Below, one piece after another: positions 34,543 to 42,405 of a stretch of 64,000 nt of DNA. Below the pieces are notes generated by a model. That model saw nothing but the letters and a program-made list of their open reading frames with translations. It was not told the DNA's origin and did not search any database. The DNA is taken from positions 241,565 through 305,564 of the forward strand of contig DASXUX010000109.1 in NCBI GenBank assembly GCA_036504595.1, in the 5' to 3' direction. How positions within the stretch are numbered: position 1 is the stretch's first letter; every line of letters begins with the position of its first letter. Source of the stretch: DASXUX01 sp036504595. GTDB taxonomy: Bacteria; Planctomycetota; SZUA-567; H5-PLA8. A program made the translations under genes and the position numbers.

Positions 34543-36564
34543 ATGGACGGGTGTACTGAGAAACAGGCTGAATTGAGCGCATACCTGGATGGCGAACTCA
34601 ACGCCGCCGAGCGCTCGGCTCTGGACCAGCATCTGCAGGCCTGTCAGGAATGCCGCGACACATTGGCGCAATTGCGCTCCGCTTCCACCGCCGTATCCAA
34701 TCTGCCGCAGATGAAAGCTCCGCCATCGTTCGCCGCCGCCATTCGCAAATCGATCGAAGCCGAAAAAGTCGCGCCAGCCAAGCCCGAACGCATTCTACGC
34801 GCAGGATCAAGCGGCCTCAGCTTTCAGCCGCGCTATCGCTGGGCGCCGATCGCTGTCGGGCTGGCCGCGGCACTCCTTCTTTGTCTGCTCGCCTTCGTCG
34901 TACTGCAGTCGCTCGCCATCAACTCCACCCCTGTGGCGCTTGAGCCACCTTCGACTCCAGCGGTGACCAATGCTCCTGCGGAGAACAAACCGGAGCAACG
35001 AGAGTGGCTCGGCACAGCTAAGTCCGACACCCCGGTTGCTGGGGAATCCGCGCCCAAGGCTGTAGGTTCTATCGTTCGCGAAGCTCCGAAAGAATCACTG
35101 GAAATGGCCACCGCGCCGGCGCCCGATCCGGGACCGGCAGGAAACCGGCAGCGGGCCACGAAGGGCACGGCCACACCTGCGGGCGACGATGGAAAACCAA
35201 CGTCGGCGGCTCCGGCGGGCGTTGTCGCGGCGAAGCAACAGGCGCAATCCGGCAATGGTCTCGCCGAAAAACGAAAAGCCCCCTCTCTCGGGGCCGCGGA
35301 TGGCGCGGGTGCCGGGGCGGGAACGCTCCGCAAGAATGACGCCGCCGTCGCTGTTGAGCAACTCAACAAGGCAAAAGATGATGCGGTCGAAGCTCCCTAT
35401 GCGGCCGCACCAACTCGCAGCGGGGGCGGTGCTGGATTGGCGCAGGGACGTGGCGTCCCGCCCGCAAAGCCAGAGCATAAGGCGGAAGCGCAGGCGGGCC
35501 AGCCCGTACAGCCTGCAGTGCTTCCGGACGGCAGGCTCCAGCAGCAGAATCTGGCGCAGGCTGCGGACAAACCCGGCGCATATAAGGATGCCGCCGCGAA
35601 CGCTCGACGAGCGCTAAAATCTGCCGCCGGCGAACGGGCCGATGAGGACCGCCCAATCGTTGATGCTGCGAAGAAACTGGAAGCTCCGCGGCCCTTCGCT
35701 CCGCCCGCCCCCACTGCTCCGCCTGCCGCAACAGCCGCCGCGCCGGCCACGATGGCTCCAGGTGCGACGGGTGGACAGCCCGCGCAGGATGCTGGCTTTG
35801 GCGCCAAAGCCGTCAAAAGCAAGACAACCGGCGATGCCGAGAATGACCGTTCCCGCGAACGCACTCTGGCTGGCAAGGCGGGCGCGGAGCCGGCCAAGGA
35901 TCTTCCGGCTGCGGCCGAGGGCGGCGTGGCACCAGAACGCGCTGCTGTAGCGAAGTCGCTTGGCGAAGGGAAGAAGCAGGCTGAAGCGCAACTAGAAGAA
36001 GCGTCCAAAGCCGGCGGCGGCAACGCGGACAAAAACATCGCTGCACTGGCTCTGGCGCTGCCGGAGACGCAGCCGATCATTCTTCCCGCACGCGATCCAG
36101 AACAGACCGTGCTGAAACTGCGAAAGCTGATGGAAGCTTCCGGAGCGCGGCTTGAGGCTGTCGCACAGGCCGATCCCGGCGCCCGCCCCGCGGAGCCGGC
36201 AAAGCGCGCGGAGTCTGAGAAGGAGTTGCGCCGGGCTGACGCTGCCGAACCCATCGAATACGAGATCGTCACGACGGCAGCCAATCGTCAGGCTCTGCTG
36301 GCCAGCATACGGGAATTGCAGGTGGCCGAAGCTCCTGTTCCACCAGCGGAAAGCCGCCCGGCCGAACGCGATGCAGCCGATCGTCTGGCGAAGGACCAGA
36401 AGGACGCTGCTCCAGCCCCAGGCCAGCCGGCGGCCGCGGCAACGACGAAAGTTCCTGCAGACGAAGATCTCAAGCGCGCAAAGAAATCCGAAGAAAAAAC
36501 GCGCGGAGCTCCGCAAGAAGTCCGCATTCGCATCCGCATCGTTCGTTCAACCCCGCGACAATAA
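34543..36564 (+). CDS. Zinc-finger anti-sigma factor with very long extracytoplasmic region
   Basis: The 673-residue product begins with a ZAS-type anti-sigma domain: HLQACQEC supplies the HxxxCxxC zinc motif (residues 28-37). One membrane span follows at about 104-128 (APIAVGLAAALLLCLLAFVV). The remaining 540 residues, outside the membrane, are Ala/Pro/Lys/Glu-rich and of low complexity, with a small conserved-looking region near the end (QTVLKLRKLMEASGARLEAV and YEIVTTAANRQALLASIREL), which may be a folded sensor domain. GGGGTGG precedes the ATG. It probably sequesters the ECF sigma encoded upstream. Confidence 0.88.
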   Translation: MDGCTEKQAELSAYLDGELNAAERSALDQHLQACQECRDTLAQLRSASTAVSNLPQMKAPPSFAAAIRKSIEAEKVAPAKPERILRAGSSGLSFQPRYRWAPIAVGLAAALLLCLLAFVVLQSLAINSTPVALEPPSTPAVTNAPAENKPEQREWLGTAKSDTPVAGESAPKAVGSIVREAPKESLEMATAPAPDPGPAGNRQRATKGTATPAGDDGKPTSAAPAGVVAAKQQAQSGNGLAEKRKAPSLGAADGAGAGAGTLRKNDAAVAVEQLNKAKDDAVEAPYAAAPTRSGGGAGLAQGRGVPPAKPEHKAEAQAGQPVQPAVLPDGRLQQQNLAQAADKPGAYKDAAANARRALKSAAGERADEDRPIVDAAKKLEAPRPFAPPAPTAPPAATAAAPATMAPGATGGQPAQDAGFGAKAVKSKTTGDAENDRSRERTLAGKAGAEPAKDLPAAAEGGVAPERAAVAKSLGEGKKQAEAQLEEASKAGGGNADKNIAALALALPETQPIILPARDPEQTVLKLRKLMEASGARLEAVAQADPGARPAEPAKRAESEKELRRADAAEPIEYEIVTTAANRQALLASIRELQVAEAPVPPAESRPAERDAADRLAKDQKDAAPAPGQPAAAATTKVPADEDLKRAKKSEEKTRGAPQEVRIRIRIVRSTPRQ

Positions 36565-36835
36565 TGTGGCGCAATCCTCCTGGATTGCGTGCCGTTCGTA
36601 TGTACTGCAGGCATCTGGCCTGCCACTCCGTGCCGTTGCTCCGGTCCCCCTCTCCCCCGCGAGGGAGAGGGGTTAGGGGTGAGGGGGCATGCTCGCCCTT
36701 GATTCCTGCAATCCGCAATCCGAGATCCGCAATCCGCAATCTTCAAGGATCCTGCCGGTTGCATCCGCTGTTGGGTCAAGTACAACTTCCGGATGCGGCA
36801 CGTTGCCCTGGCTGAATAGGTAGGAACCCTCACGC
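36565..36835. repeat. Repeat-filled spacer
   Basis: It holds, in order: a CGCAATCCTCCTGGATTGCG palindrome (36573-36592, also twice at 60543-60592), a GCAGGC/GCCTGC hairpin, a clean copy of the CTCCCC/GAGGGGTTAGGGG element (36643-36690), and an AATCCGC heptamer run (36708-36752). No gene was recognised. Confidence 0.65.
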
Positions 36836-37585
36836 ATGAAAATCGGCATGTTCGGTTATCCCGGTGACAATCTGACTCGGTTGCAGGCGATGATCAAGGC
36901 CTTGCAACAGAGCGGCGCAACGCGCCTGGTCTGTCTGGGCGGCATCATCTGGGGCGGCAGGCGCGATGAAGAACAGGGCCCGCCGGCAAATGTGCTGCGC
37001 TGGCTGCGAGCCTCGGACATCCCCACGCTGGCCAACGACAACGACCGCCAGGTCGCCGGGTGGCGTTTGCAGGCGCTGGAAAACACGACCGGCTACATCC
37101 AGCCGCGCGTGCGCCGATTCTTAAGTGCCATCACGCGCGAGGAGGGCCAGTGGATCTACGGCCGGCCGGCGACACTCCCCATCGGGAAGGTGCTGTGCTC
37201 AGCCGACAGCCTGACGATCGATGCGCACTACCCCGCTCCGCTAACGCGGTACAACGCCGGAAAACTGTTTGGCGCGATGGAACAGAAGGCGGCGTTTTTC
37301 CCGTCGGCAAATGGCCCCTCGTTGATCGTCCGGCAGGAAAGCGGCGTCGTAGACGCGTCCAAGTACGATGGCATTGAAGAAAGCCTCGACGCCGTAAAAG
37401 TCGCCGGAATTATCGGCGGCGTGGTCGGCTCGCCACCGTTGAACGGCGACGTCTCCTGGGGCGCCGTCGTAGACGAAGAGGCGACGCAGCTTTCGCTGGT
37501 CTGTCTGGATACGAAAACGCACCAGCGCGTGCCGGAGTTTGGCTCCATGCTGATCCAGCGAGCGGAACTGCACTGGAGAGAATGA
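36836..37585 (+). CDS. Divergent metallophosphoesterase-like protein
   Basis: The 249-residue product begins MKIGMFGYPGDN and has the strand/loop spacing of calcineurin-like phosphoesterases (RLVCLGGIIWGG; IPTLANDNDRQ in place of GNxD). The metal-binding Asp/His of the first motif (DxH) and the HGH-type ends are not evident, so it may be a degenerate or non-catalytic member. The final part (SWGAVVDEEATQLSLVCLDTKT) fits the closing strands of that fold. The Shine-Dalgarno is weak. Function is unknown; the assignment is by overall pattern only. Confidence 0.6.
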   Translation: MKIGMFGYPGDNLTRLQAMIKALQQSGATRLVCLGGIIWGGRRDEEQGPPANVLRWLRASDIPTLANDNDRQVAGWRLQALENTTGYIQPRVRRFLSAITREEGQWIYGRPATLPIGKVLCSADSLTIDAHYPAPLTRYNAGKLFGAMEQKAAFFPSANGPSLIVRQESGVVDASKYDGIEESLDAVKVAGIIGGVVGSPPLNGDVSWGAVVDEEATQLSLVCLDTKTHQRVPEFGSMLIQRAELHWRE

Positions 37586-37695
37586 AAAATTAAAAAGTAA
37601 AAACTAAAACTCGTAGGGATTTCTAACCGGTTCATTCTTCTCGCCGTCCTTCGTTTTTGATTTTCAATTTTTAACTTTTCATTTTTAATTCGATT
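37586..37695. repeat. AT-rich heptamer-like repeats with inverted symmetry
   Basis: AAAAATTAAAAAGTAAAAACTAAAA (first half) and TTTTTAACTTTTCATTTTTAATT (second half) are degenerate 7-base repeats in inverted orientation, which could pair as a weak stem between the phosphoesterase-like gene and the permease gene. Confidence 0.55.
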
Positions 37696-39321
37696 ATGCC
37701 AATTACAACTGCTGCGACATCTCCGGCAACGGCTTCGTCTTCTCCCATGCCGTGGTTCGTGCGCGGCGATATCGACGGCTTCTTCGGGCTGGCGCTGGAC
37801 AACTTCGTTCAGCTTCTGCTCATCGATGCGCTCTGCCTGAATGTGCTGCAATTTCCCGCGGCGCTCCTGTACGGCCGCGTGCTGCCGGGCGTCGCGGTCT
37901 CCCTGCTGGTCGGGAATTTCTATTACGCCTGGCAGGCGCGGCAGCTTTCGTTGAAGACTGGACGCCGCGACATCTGTGCGTTGCCCTACGGCATCAACAC
38001 CGTCTCGCTCTTCGGCCACGTGTTTCTCATCATGCTGCCGGCGAAAATCGCCGCCTCGGCCGCCGGGCATCCGCATCCGGAGATCGTCGCGTGGCACGCG
38101 GGATTGGTCGCCTGTCTGGGCTCCGGCCTGATCGAATGCGCCGGCGCGTTCGTCGCGGAACGCATCCGCAAGGCCACGCCGCGAGCCGCGCTGCTTTCAA
38201 CGCTGGCGGGCATCGCACTGACGTTCATCGCGCTGGGCTTTTTGTTCCGCACCTTCGCACATCCGATCGTGGGCCTGACGACGCTGTCGGTTGTGATGCT
38301 TATCTACTTCGGCCGTGTGAAATTTCGCGGCGGAATTCCCGGTGGTCTGGTTGCCGTGGCGCTGGGGACTTTTTTGGCGTGGCAGACGGGATTGGTTGAT
38401 CGAGCGCATCCGCCGGCGGTGACGCACAGTTTCTTCTATCCGGTGCCGGTGCTGGGGGATTTGATCGAGGCTCTGCGCGGCGACTATGCGCGCACGTACT
38501 TGTCGGTGATCATTCCGATGGGCCTATTCAACATGATCGGCTCCCTGCAGAATATCGAATCCGCCGAAGCGGCCGGCGACAGCTATCCCACGCGGCCCTC
38601 GTTGATGGTGAACGGCATCGGCAGCATTGCCGCCGCGCTGTTTGGCTCGTGTTTTCCAACGACCATCTACATCGGCCACCCCGGATGGAAGGCGATCGGC
38701 TCGCGCGCCGGATATTCGATTCTGAACGGCATCGGAATGACGATCATCTGTCTGACGGGCACGCTGGCCTATATCGCGTGGGCGGTGCCGATCGATGCGG
38801 GAATGGCCATTGTGATCTGGATCGGCATGGTCATCACCGCGCAGGCCTTCCAGGCCGTACCCCCGAAGCACGCTCCCGCGGTTGTGGTGGGGCTGCTGCC
38901 CGGAATCGCGGCTTGGGGCGCTCTACTGGCGAAGAACACGCTGCGCGCCGCCGGCTGGGGCGCGCCGGGCGGGCCGAGCTTTCAGGATCAATCGAGCGCG
39001 CTTATGGAACAGTTTGTCAAGCTCTCCGATACGCATATCCACGGCGCCTTTGCGCTGGAACAAGGCTTCATCTTTACCGCCATGCTGCTGTCGGCCGTGA
39101 CGGTATTCATCATCGAGCGGCAATTTATTCGCGCCTCCGTCTGGTGCGGCATCGCGGCGCTTTTTTCCCTGCTGGGCCTGATGCATTCATATCAGTGGAC
39201 CCCAGGAGACACGGTTCTTTCGCACAACGCGGCTGTCCACTGGGCGATAGGCTATGCGATTATGGGCCTGGTTCTTCTGCTGGCGCGTTGGGTCACTGTG
39301 GAAGGCGAGGACGCTCACTAA
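37696..39321 (+). CDS. NCS2-type permease (AzgA/xanthine-uracil-like)
   Basis: The 541-residue product has 12 to 14 hydrophobic segments and resembles the nucleobase:cation symporter-2/SulP-fold family. The early DNFVQLLLIDALCLNVLQFP and a later GSLQNIESAEAAGDSYPTRPSL segment fit the family's transport motif region with its Glu. It is probably a proton-coupled importer of a purine or similar small molecule. No promoter or ribosome site is clear. It is followed by the tandem RNA array at 39384-39760. Confidence 0.8.
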   Translation: MPITTAATSPATASSSPMPWFVRGDIDGFFGLALDNFVQLLLIDALCLNVLQFPAALLYGRVLPGVAVSLLVGNFYYAWQARQLSLKTGRRDICALPYGINTVSLFGHVFLIMLPAKIAASAAGHPHPEIVAWHAGLVACLGSGLIECAGAFVAERIRKATPRAALLSTLAGIALTFIALGFLFRTFAHPIVGLTTLSVVMLIYFGRVKFRGGIPGGLVAVALGTFLAWQTGLVDRAHPPAVTHSFFYPVPVLGDLIEALRGDYARTYLSVIIPMGLFNMIGSLQNIESAEAAGDSYPTRPSLMVNGIGSIAAALFGSCFPTTIYIGHPGWKAIGSRAGYSILNGIGMTIICLTGTLAYIAWAVPIDAGMAIVIWIGMVITAQAFQAVPPKHAPAVVVGLLPGIAAWGALLAKNTLRAAGWGAPGGPSFQDQSSALMEQFVKLSDTHIHGAFALEQGFIFTAMLLSAVTVFIIERQFIRASVWCGIAALFSLLGLMHSYQWTPGDTVLSHNAAVHWAIGYAIMGLVLLLARWVTVEGEDAH

Positions 39322-39383
39322 AGTAGTAGAACTTTTTTTGTTTCCCGCTTGATCTCTGCCCGTCCGTGTGGTTTCGTAATTTT

Positions 39384-39467
39384 GGGAGTACTGAGCGTCA
39401 CCCGAATTCGCAAAAGACCCCAAAAGGGTGAAGCGAAAAGAAGGAGACGATTAGGACTCCCTTTTTT
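39384..39467 (+). ncRNA. Tandem structured RNA, unit 1
   Basis: It starts GGGAGTACTGA and ends TTAGGACTCCC followed by T6. The closing stem pairs GGGAGT with ACTCCC and CTGA with TTAG across an A-G mismatch (10 pairs). Inside, CACCC (39399-39403) pairs with GGGTG (39426-39430), and TTCGC (39407-39411), which lies in that loop, pairs with GCGAA (39433-39437) beyond it, an H-type pseudoknot. CGTC/GACG may add a further pair. Confidence 0.7.
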
Positions 39468-39526
39468 GTTTTATCTTTCCTCGTAAAGGTATTGCGTACA
39501 ATCTGGGAGTATGGTTATTTGAAGAT

Positions 39527-39605
39527 GGGAGTGCTGGATACCTCTCAAGGCACCTTGGCTCTCGCGAGTCAAGACTTTGACAGGAAAACCAGGACTCCCT
39601 TTTTT
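39527..39605 (+). ncRNA. Tandem structured RNA, unit 2
   Basis: It starts GGGAGTGCTGG and ends CCAGGACTCCC plus T6. The closing stem is as in unit 1, but CTGA/TTAG is replaced by CTGG/CCAG, a compensatory change. Its interior has a CTTGGCTC/GAGTCAAG hairpin and a GTCAA/TTGAC hairpin; the pseudoknot of units 1 and 3 is not evident. An extra GGGAGT at 39505-39510 could compete for the closing stem. Confidence 0.65.
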
Positions 39606-39675
39606 ATTGGGCTTCTTTGCGGAAAAATCCGCCTCAACCTTGCGTAACGTTGATCGAGTGTGGTTAACTAGTTTT

Positions 39676-39760
39676 GGGAGTACTGAATACCTTTCACATC
39701 ACGGCGGTCCCCGGAAAGGTCCGCGAGATGAAAGAAAGAAGAATCAGGACTCCCTTTTTT
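39676..39760 (+). ncRNA. Tandem structured RNA, unit 3
   Basis: It starts GGGAGTACTGA and ends TCAGGACTCCC plus T6 (39755-39760). The closing stem pairs CTGA with TCAG. Inside, ACCTTTC pairs with GAAAGGT, and GCGG in that loop pairs with CCGC (39721-39724) immediately after, the same pseudoknot layout as unit 1 with different bases. Its T-tract ends five bases before the end of the convergent gene at 39766. Confidence 0.7.
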
Positions 39761-39765
39761 ATTGC

Positions 39766-40920
39766 CTATTTTTGAAGAGCTATCTTATACAAGCGAACAT
39801 CGTAGTCGCCGAAGTCGTCCGCGAAAGCGCCACCTATAATATCTATTTTCCGATTTTCCCCAAACACCTCGGCTTGCGCGTCCTTTAGCTCGGGTATGGT
39901 GAATGTTACTTTGCTAGCACCCTTTCGCGTAGTTGCGCTAAATAGATAGAGCGCTCCAGGCAGGCGCTTGCATATAAACGCGACCGGCACGCTTTCAACG
40001 GACGACTTGGCCGCCGCCGCGTCCTTCAATGTCGGGCTGTTCAGTGCCGGCGCAAGCTCCTTGATCTGCGTGTTGATTGCTTTGACGGCGGCGGCCATCT
40101 CGGGATAGGCCAGCAGCCCGGCCTCGATAAACTTCGGCTTGAATTCGTGACTGAAGTAGATGAGGCCCTTCGATCCCGCAATCAGCGACATCCACACCTC
40201 GGCGCGGACGTCGTGCGGCGTCGCCATTTTCGCGCTGCCGATATGCGTGCACTCAATGCAGTTCCACACGCTCTTCTGGTCGTTGGACCACTGCCGAAGC
40301 CGCTCGACCCCCTTGGGAACAAACCACAAATTGCCGGAAACGTCTTTGTGATCGTGTGCGACGGGGTAGATGTCGAAGGAAACGATGTCGCCGCCTTTAA
40401 CGTATTCAGCGTAGTCTTCCGGCTTGTTGGTGCGAACACCGCGTCCGTGCCAGCCGTCCCACGCCACGCCCTGGCCCAGATTCAACAGAACCGGGCGGGT
40501 TGGATCGGCTGCCTGAATCTTTTTATAATCGTCGATGATCTTCTGTGGGACGATCGGCGGACCGTAGCCTTTTCCTGTGCCCAGGGACTGCGCATTGTCT
40601 GGTTCATCCCCGTGCATCCAGCCAACGATGATCTTGTCGTCTTTGTGTTTCAGTCCGACTTCATTTTGGGAGCAAACCACGGGCATTCCGGCCGCAGTCA
40701 GCGCTTGGAGCTGCGTTTCGGTCGGTCCTTCCCAAAGCGCGATGTAGAGATTGATGCCGAGGTCCTGGTATTTCTTCGCGTTCTTGGCGTCTTGCAGCCA
40801 AACCGCGATGGGGAAATAGTCCGGCGTTTCCGGCGGCCCGTTTTTCCAGCGCGCATTTTCAGCGCCGACGGCTGAGCTGAAAATACAGCACGCGAGTGCA
40901 GCGCAGGCGAGGCGAAACAT
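39766..40920 (-). CDS. Secreted TIM-barrel-like protein (glycoside hydrolase-like)
   Basis: The 384-residue product has a signal peptide (MFRLACAALACCIFSSAVGA) and a strong Shine-Dalgarno (GGAGGGGAG). The order of phrases fits a (beta/alpha)8 barrel: YFPIAVWLQDA, LGINLYIALWEG, GMPVVCSQNE, IVGWMHGDEPDN (a candidate acid residue pair), RPVLLNLGQG, DIVSFDIYPV, VWNCIECTHIG, and a late GLIYFSHEF. This resembles glycoside hydrolase-like domains with a C-terminal beta sandwich (residues 310-384). The substrate is unknown. The enzyme would act in the periplasm or outside. Confidence 0.75.
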   Translation of the reverse strand: MFRLACAALACCIFSSAVGAENARWKNGPPETPDYFPIAVWLQDAKNAKKYQDLGINLYIALWEGPTETQLQALTAAGMPVVCSQNEVGLKHKDDKIIVGWMHGDEPDNAQSLGTGKGYGPPIVPQKIIDDYKKIQAADPTRPVLLNLGQGVAWDGWHGRGVRTNKPEDYAEYVKGGDIVSFDIYPVAHDHKDVSGNLWFVPKGVERLRQWSNDQKSVWNCIECTHIGSAKMATPHDVRAEVWMSLIAGSKGLIYFSHEFKPKFIEAGLLAYPEMAAAVKAINTQIKELAPALNSPTLKDAAAAKSSVESVPVAFICKRLPGALYLFSATTRKGASKVTFTIPELKDAQAEVFGENRKIDIIGGAFADDFGDYDVRLYKIALQK

Positions 40921-40964
40921 AAGCTCCCCTCCTTCTCGACTTTCTGGACCTCTGGACTTTCCGC

Positions 40965-41549
40965 TTATCCGGCCCCTTCAACGTCCATGAACGCATAAAC
41001 GAGAATGTGGCCGACAACCATCTGTCCGTCCTCGATCAAGCCCATATGCTCAGCCTTGACCAGCACGTGTTCGGTCACCATGGGTTTGAGTTTTCCGCCG
41101 GCAAATCCTGAAATACCGACGGTGCGGCAGCCGATTTCGTTTGCATACTGCACGGCCTTCAGCACATTCTTCGAATTTCCGCTGCTTGAGATCGCCAGCA
41201 GCACGTCGCCCTTCTGTGCGTAGTTCTTGAGCTGCTCAACGAAGACGTCGTCATAAGAAATATCGTTCGCCAAGGCCGTCATCCACGGCACGTTGTCGGT
41301 GAACGAAATCACGCGGAAACGCTTCTCGCGGTTGCGCGACGCGCCTTTGCCCAAGTCCACGGCCATGTGCGAGGCCAGCGCCGCACTGCCGCCGTTCCCG
41401 CAGATAAAGACCTGCCGGCCTTCGGCGCGGGCGTTGCACAGCAGCGCGCCAACCCGCGAGACTTCCTGCGGATCGATGGACTTGAGGACCGCACAGAGCC
41501 GGTCCAGGTACGAGCGGGCGTAATCGGCGGTGAGAAGATTCTGGGCCAC
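40965..41549 (-). CDS. SIS-domain phosphosugar isomerase (GmhA-like)
   Basis: Read from GTG 41549 the protein has 194 residues. The SIS fold is shown by ICGNGGSAALASHMAVDLGKG, AISSSGNSKNVLKAV and VGISGFAGG, close to sedoheptulose-7-phosphate isomerase GmhA of heptose/LPS synthesis. GTG 41549 was preferred to the TTG 12 bases upstream because GGAGGAA lies before it. It follows the LolA-like gene in the same direction, which suits an envelope-lipid cluster, although no other heptose genes are seen nearby. Confidence 0.88.
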   Translation of the reverse strand: MAQNLLTADYARSYLDRLCAVLKSIDPQEVSRVGALLCNARAEGRQVFICGNGGSAALASHMAVDLGKGASRNREKRFRVISFTDNVPWMTALANDISYDDVFVEQLKNYAQKGDVLLAISSSGNSKNVLKAVQYANEIGCRTVGISGFAGGKLKPMVTEHVLVKAEHMGLIEDGQMVVGHILVYAFMDVEGAG

Positions 41550-41676
41550 GTATTCCTCCAAAGTATCGGGTCAGTTGCGGACGCAAGTTTCACGTGACGC
41601 GGCGATGCGCGCAAGTGAATCGGGCAGACGTGGCACGTGATCGGTGAAGCGGCGATCACACCCGTCACCCGTCACA

Positions 41677-42378
41677 CTATTTCGGAGTTTCCACGATCTG
41701 CACGTCGCGCCGAACATCCACCGGCAGGTCCAGCGAGAAATCCTCATCGGTCAGCTTTTCGACGGCTGTGATATCCATGTAGCGCTCGACGACCTTGTCG
41801 CCCTGGTCGGGATCGTACTCCAGTTCATGGAAAAATAGCCCGTCTTCCATCACACGCGCCTGAATGCGTTTGTAGAGCGAACTGGCGAGCTTGCTGCCGC
41901 TCTTGCGAGTGAGGACGAACCGGTAGGCAATCTTTCCATCGGTCTCTTTCTTGAAGGTCGCGATGTCGAAGATCTCCCCGAGCGCCTTGAAGTCGCCGGT
42001 GCAGGCTGCCTGCAGTAAGCGGAGGGTATTCGGTGCTTTGGAAAAGTCCTTTATGTACACGATATTCTTTCGGATCAGGTATTCCTGCAGCTTGGTTCCG
42101 CTCAGCAGCCATGAGGACTTCTTGAATTTCCGCAGAATGCGGCTCGGTCGATCGAGAAGCAACTCGCCCTTGTCAACTCGCTTGCCCAGCATGTCGTCGA
42201 TCTCAGTTTCAATGCGGGCTTTTAAGGGGCGCTTGTCTTTGAACGCAGGGAGCGTGGCCAGAATCTTCTCGGCGTCGGCGGCTGCGACGAGTGTTTCGCC
42301 TTTTTCAGGCGCCGGCGTGGAATCGGCGCTCCAACAGAACGCAGTGAACAGTGGCAAAAGGGCTAAGACGATGCGCAT
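41677..42378 (-). CDS. LolA-like outer-membrane carrier protein
   Basis: Read from ATG 42378 the protein has 233 residues and a signal peptide (MRIVLALLPLFTAFCWSA). The body has the beta-strand spacing of LolA/LppX-fold proteins: RPLKARIETEIDDM, GELLLDRPSRILRKFKK, LFFHELEYDPDQGDKVVERY, FSLDLP. LolA-like proteins carry lipids or lipoproteins across the periplasm. It follows the MMPL exporter gene directly, a pairing known from lipid and aryl-polyene export clusters. GAAGGAG lies 11 bases before the ATG. Confidence 0.8.
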   Translation of the reverse strand: MRIVLALLPLFTAFCWSADSTPAPEKGETLVAAADAEKILATLPAFKDKRPLKARIETEIDDMLGKRVDKGELLLDRPSRILRKFKKSSWLLSGTKLQEYLIRKNIVYIKDFSKAPNTLRLLQAACTGDFKALGEIFDIATFKKETDGKIAYRFVLTRKSGSKLASSLYKRIQARVMEDGLFFHELEYDPDQGDKVVERYMDITAVEKLTDEDFSLDLPVDVRRDVQIVETPK

Positions 42379-42405
42379 CAAGGCCAAGACTCCTTCGGAC
42401 ATTGC

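Noticed and set aside
39384..39467. Known riboswitch (c-di-GMP, fluoride, THF, ZTP, preQ1)
   Set aside because: The bases conserved in those classes are absent, although the pseudoknot layout is suggestive; left as an unknown RNA.
39384..39760. CRISPR array
   Set aside because: The repeated parts are ends of a stem with T-tracts, the units are about 145 bases apart, and the interiors are structured rather than unique spacers. No cas gene is nearby.
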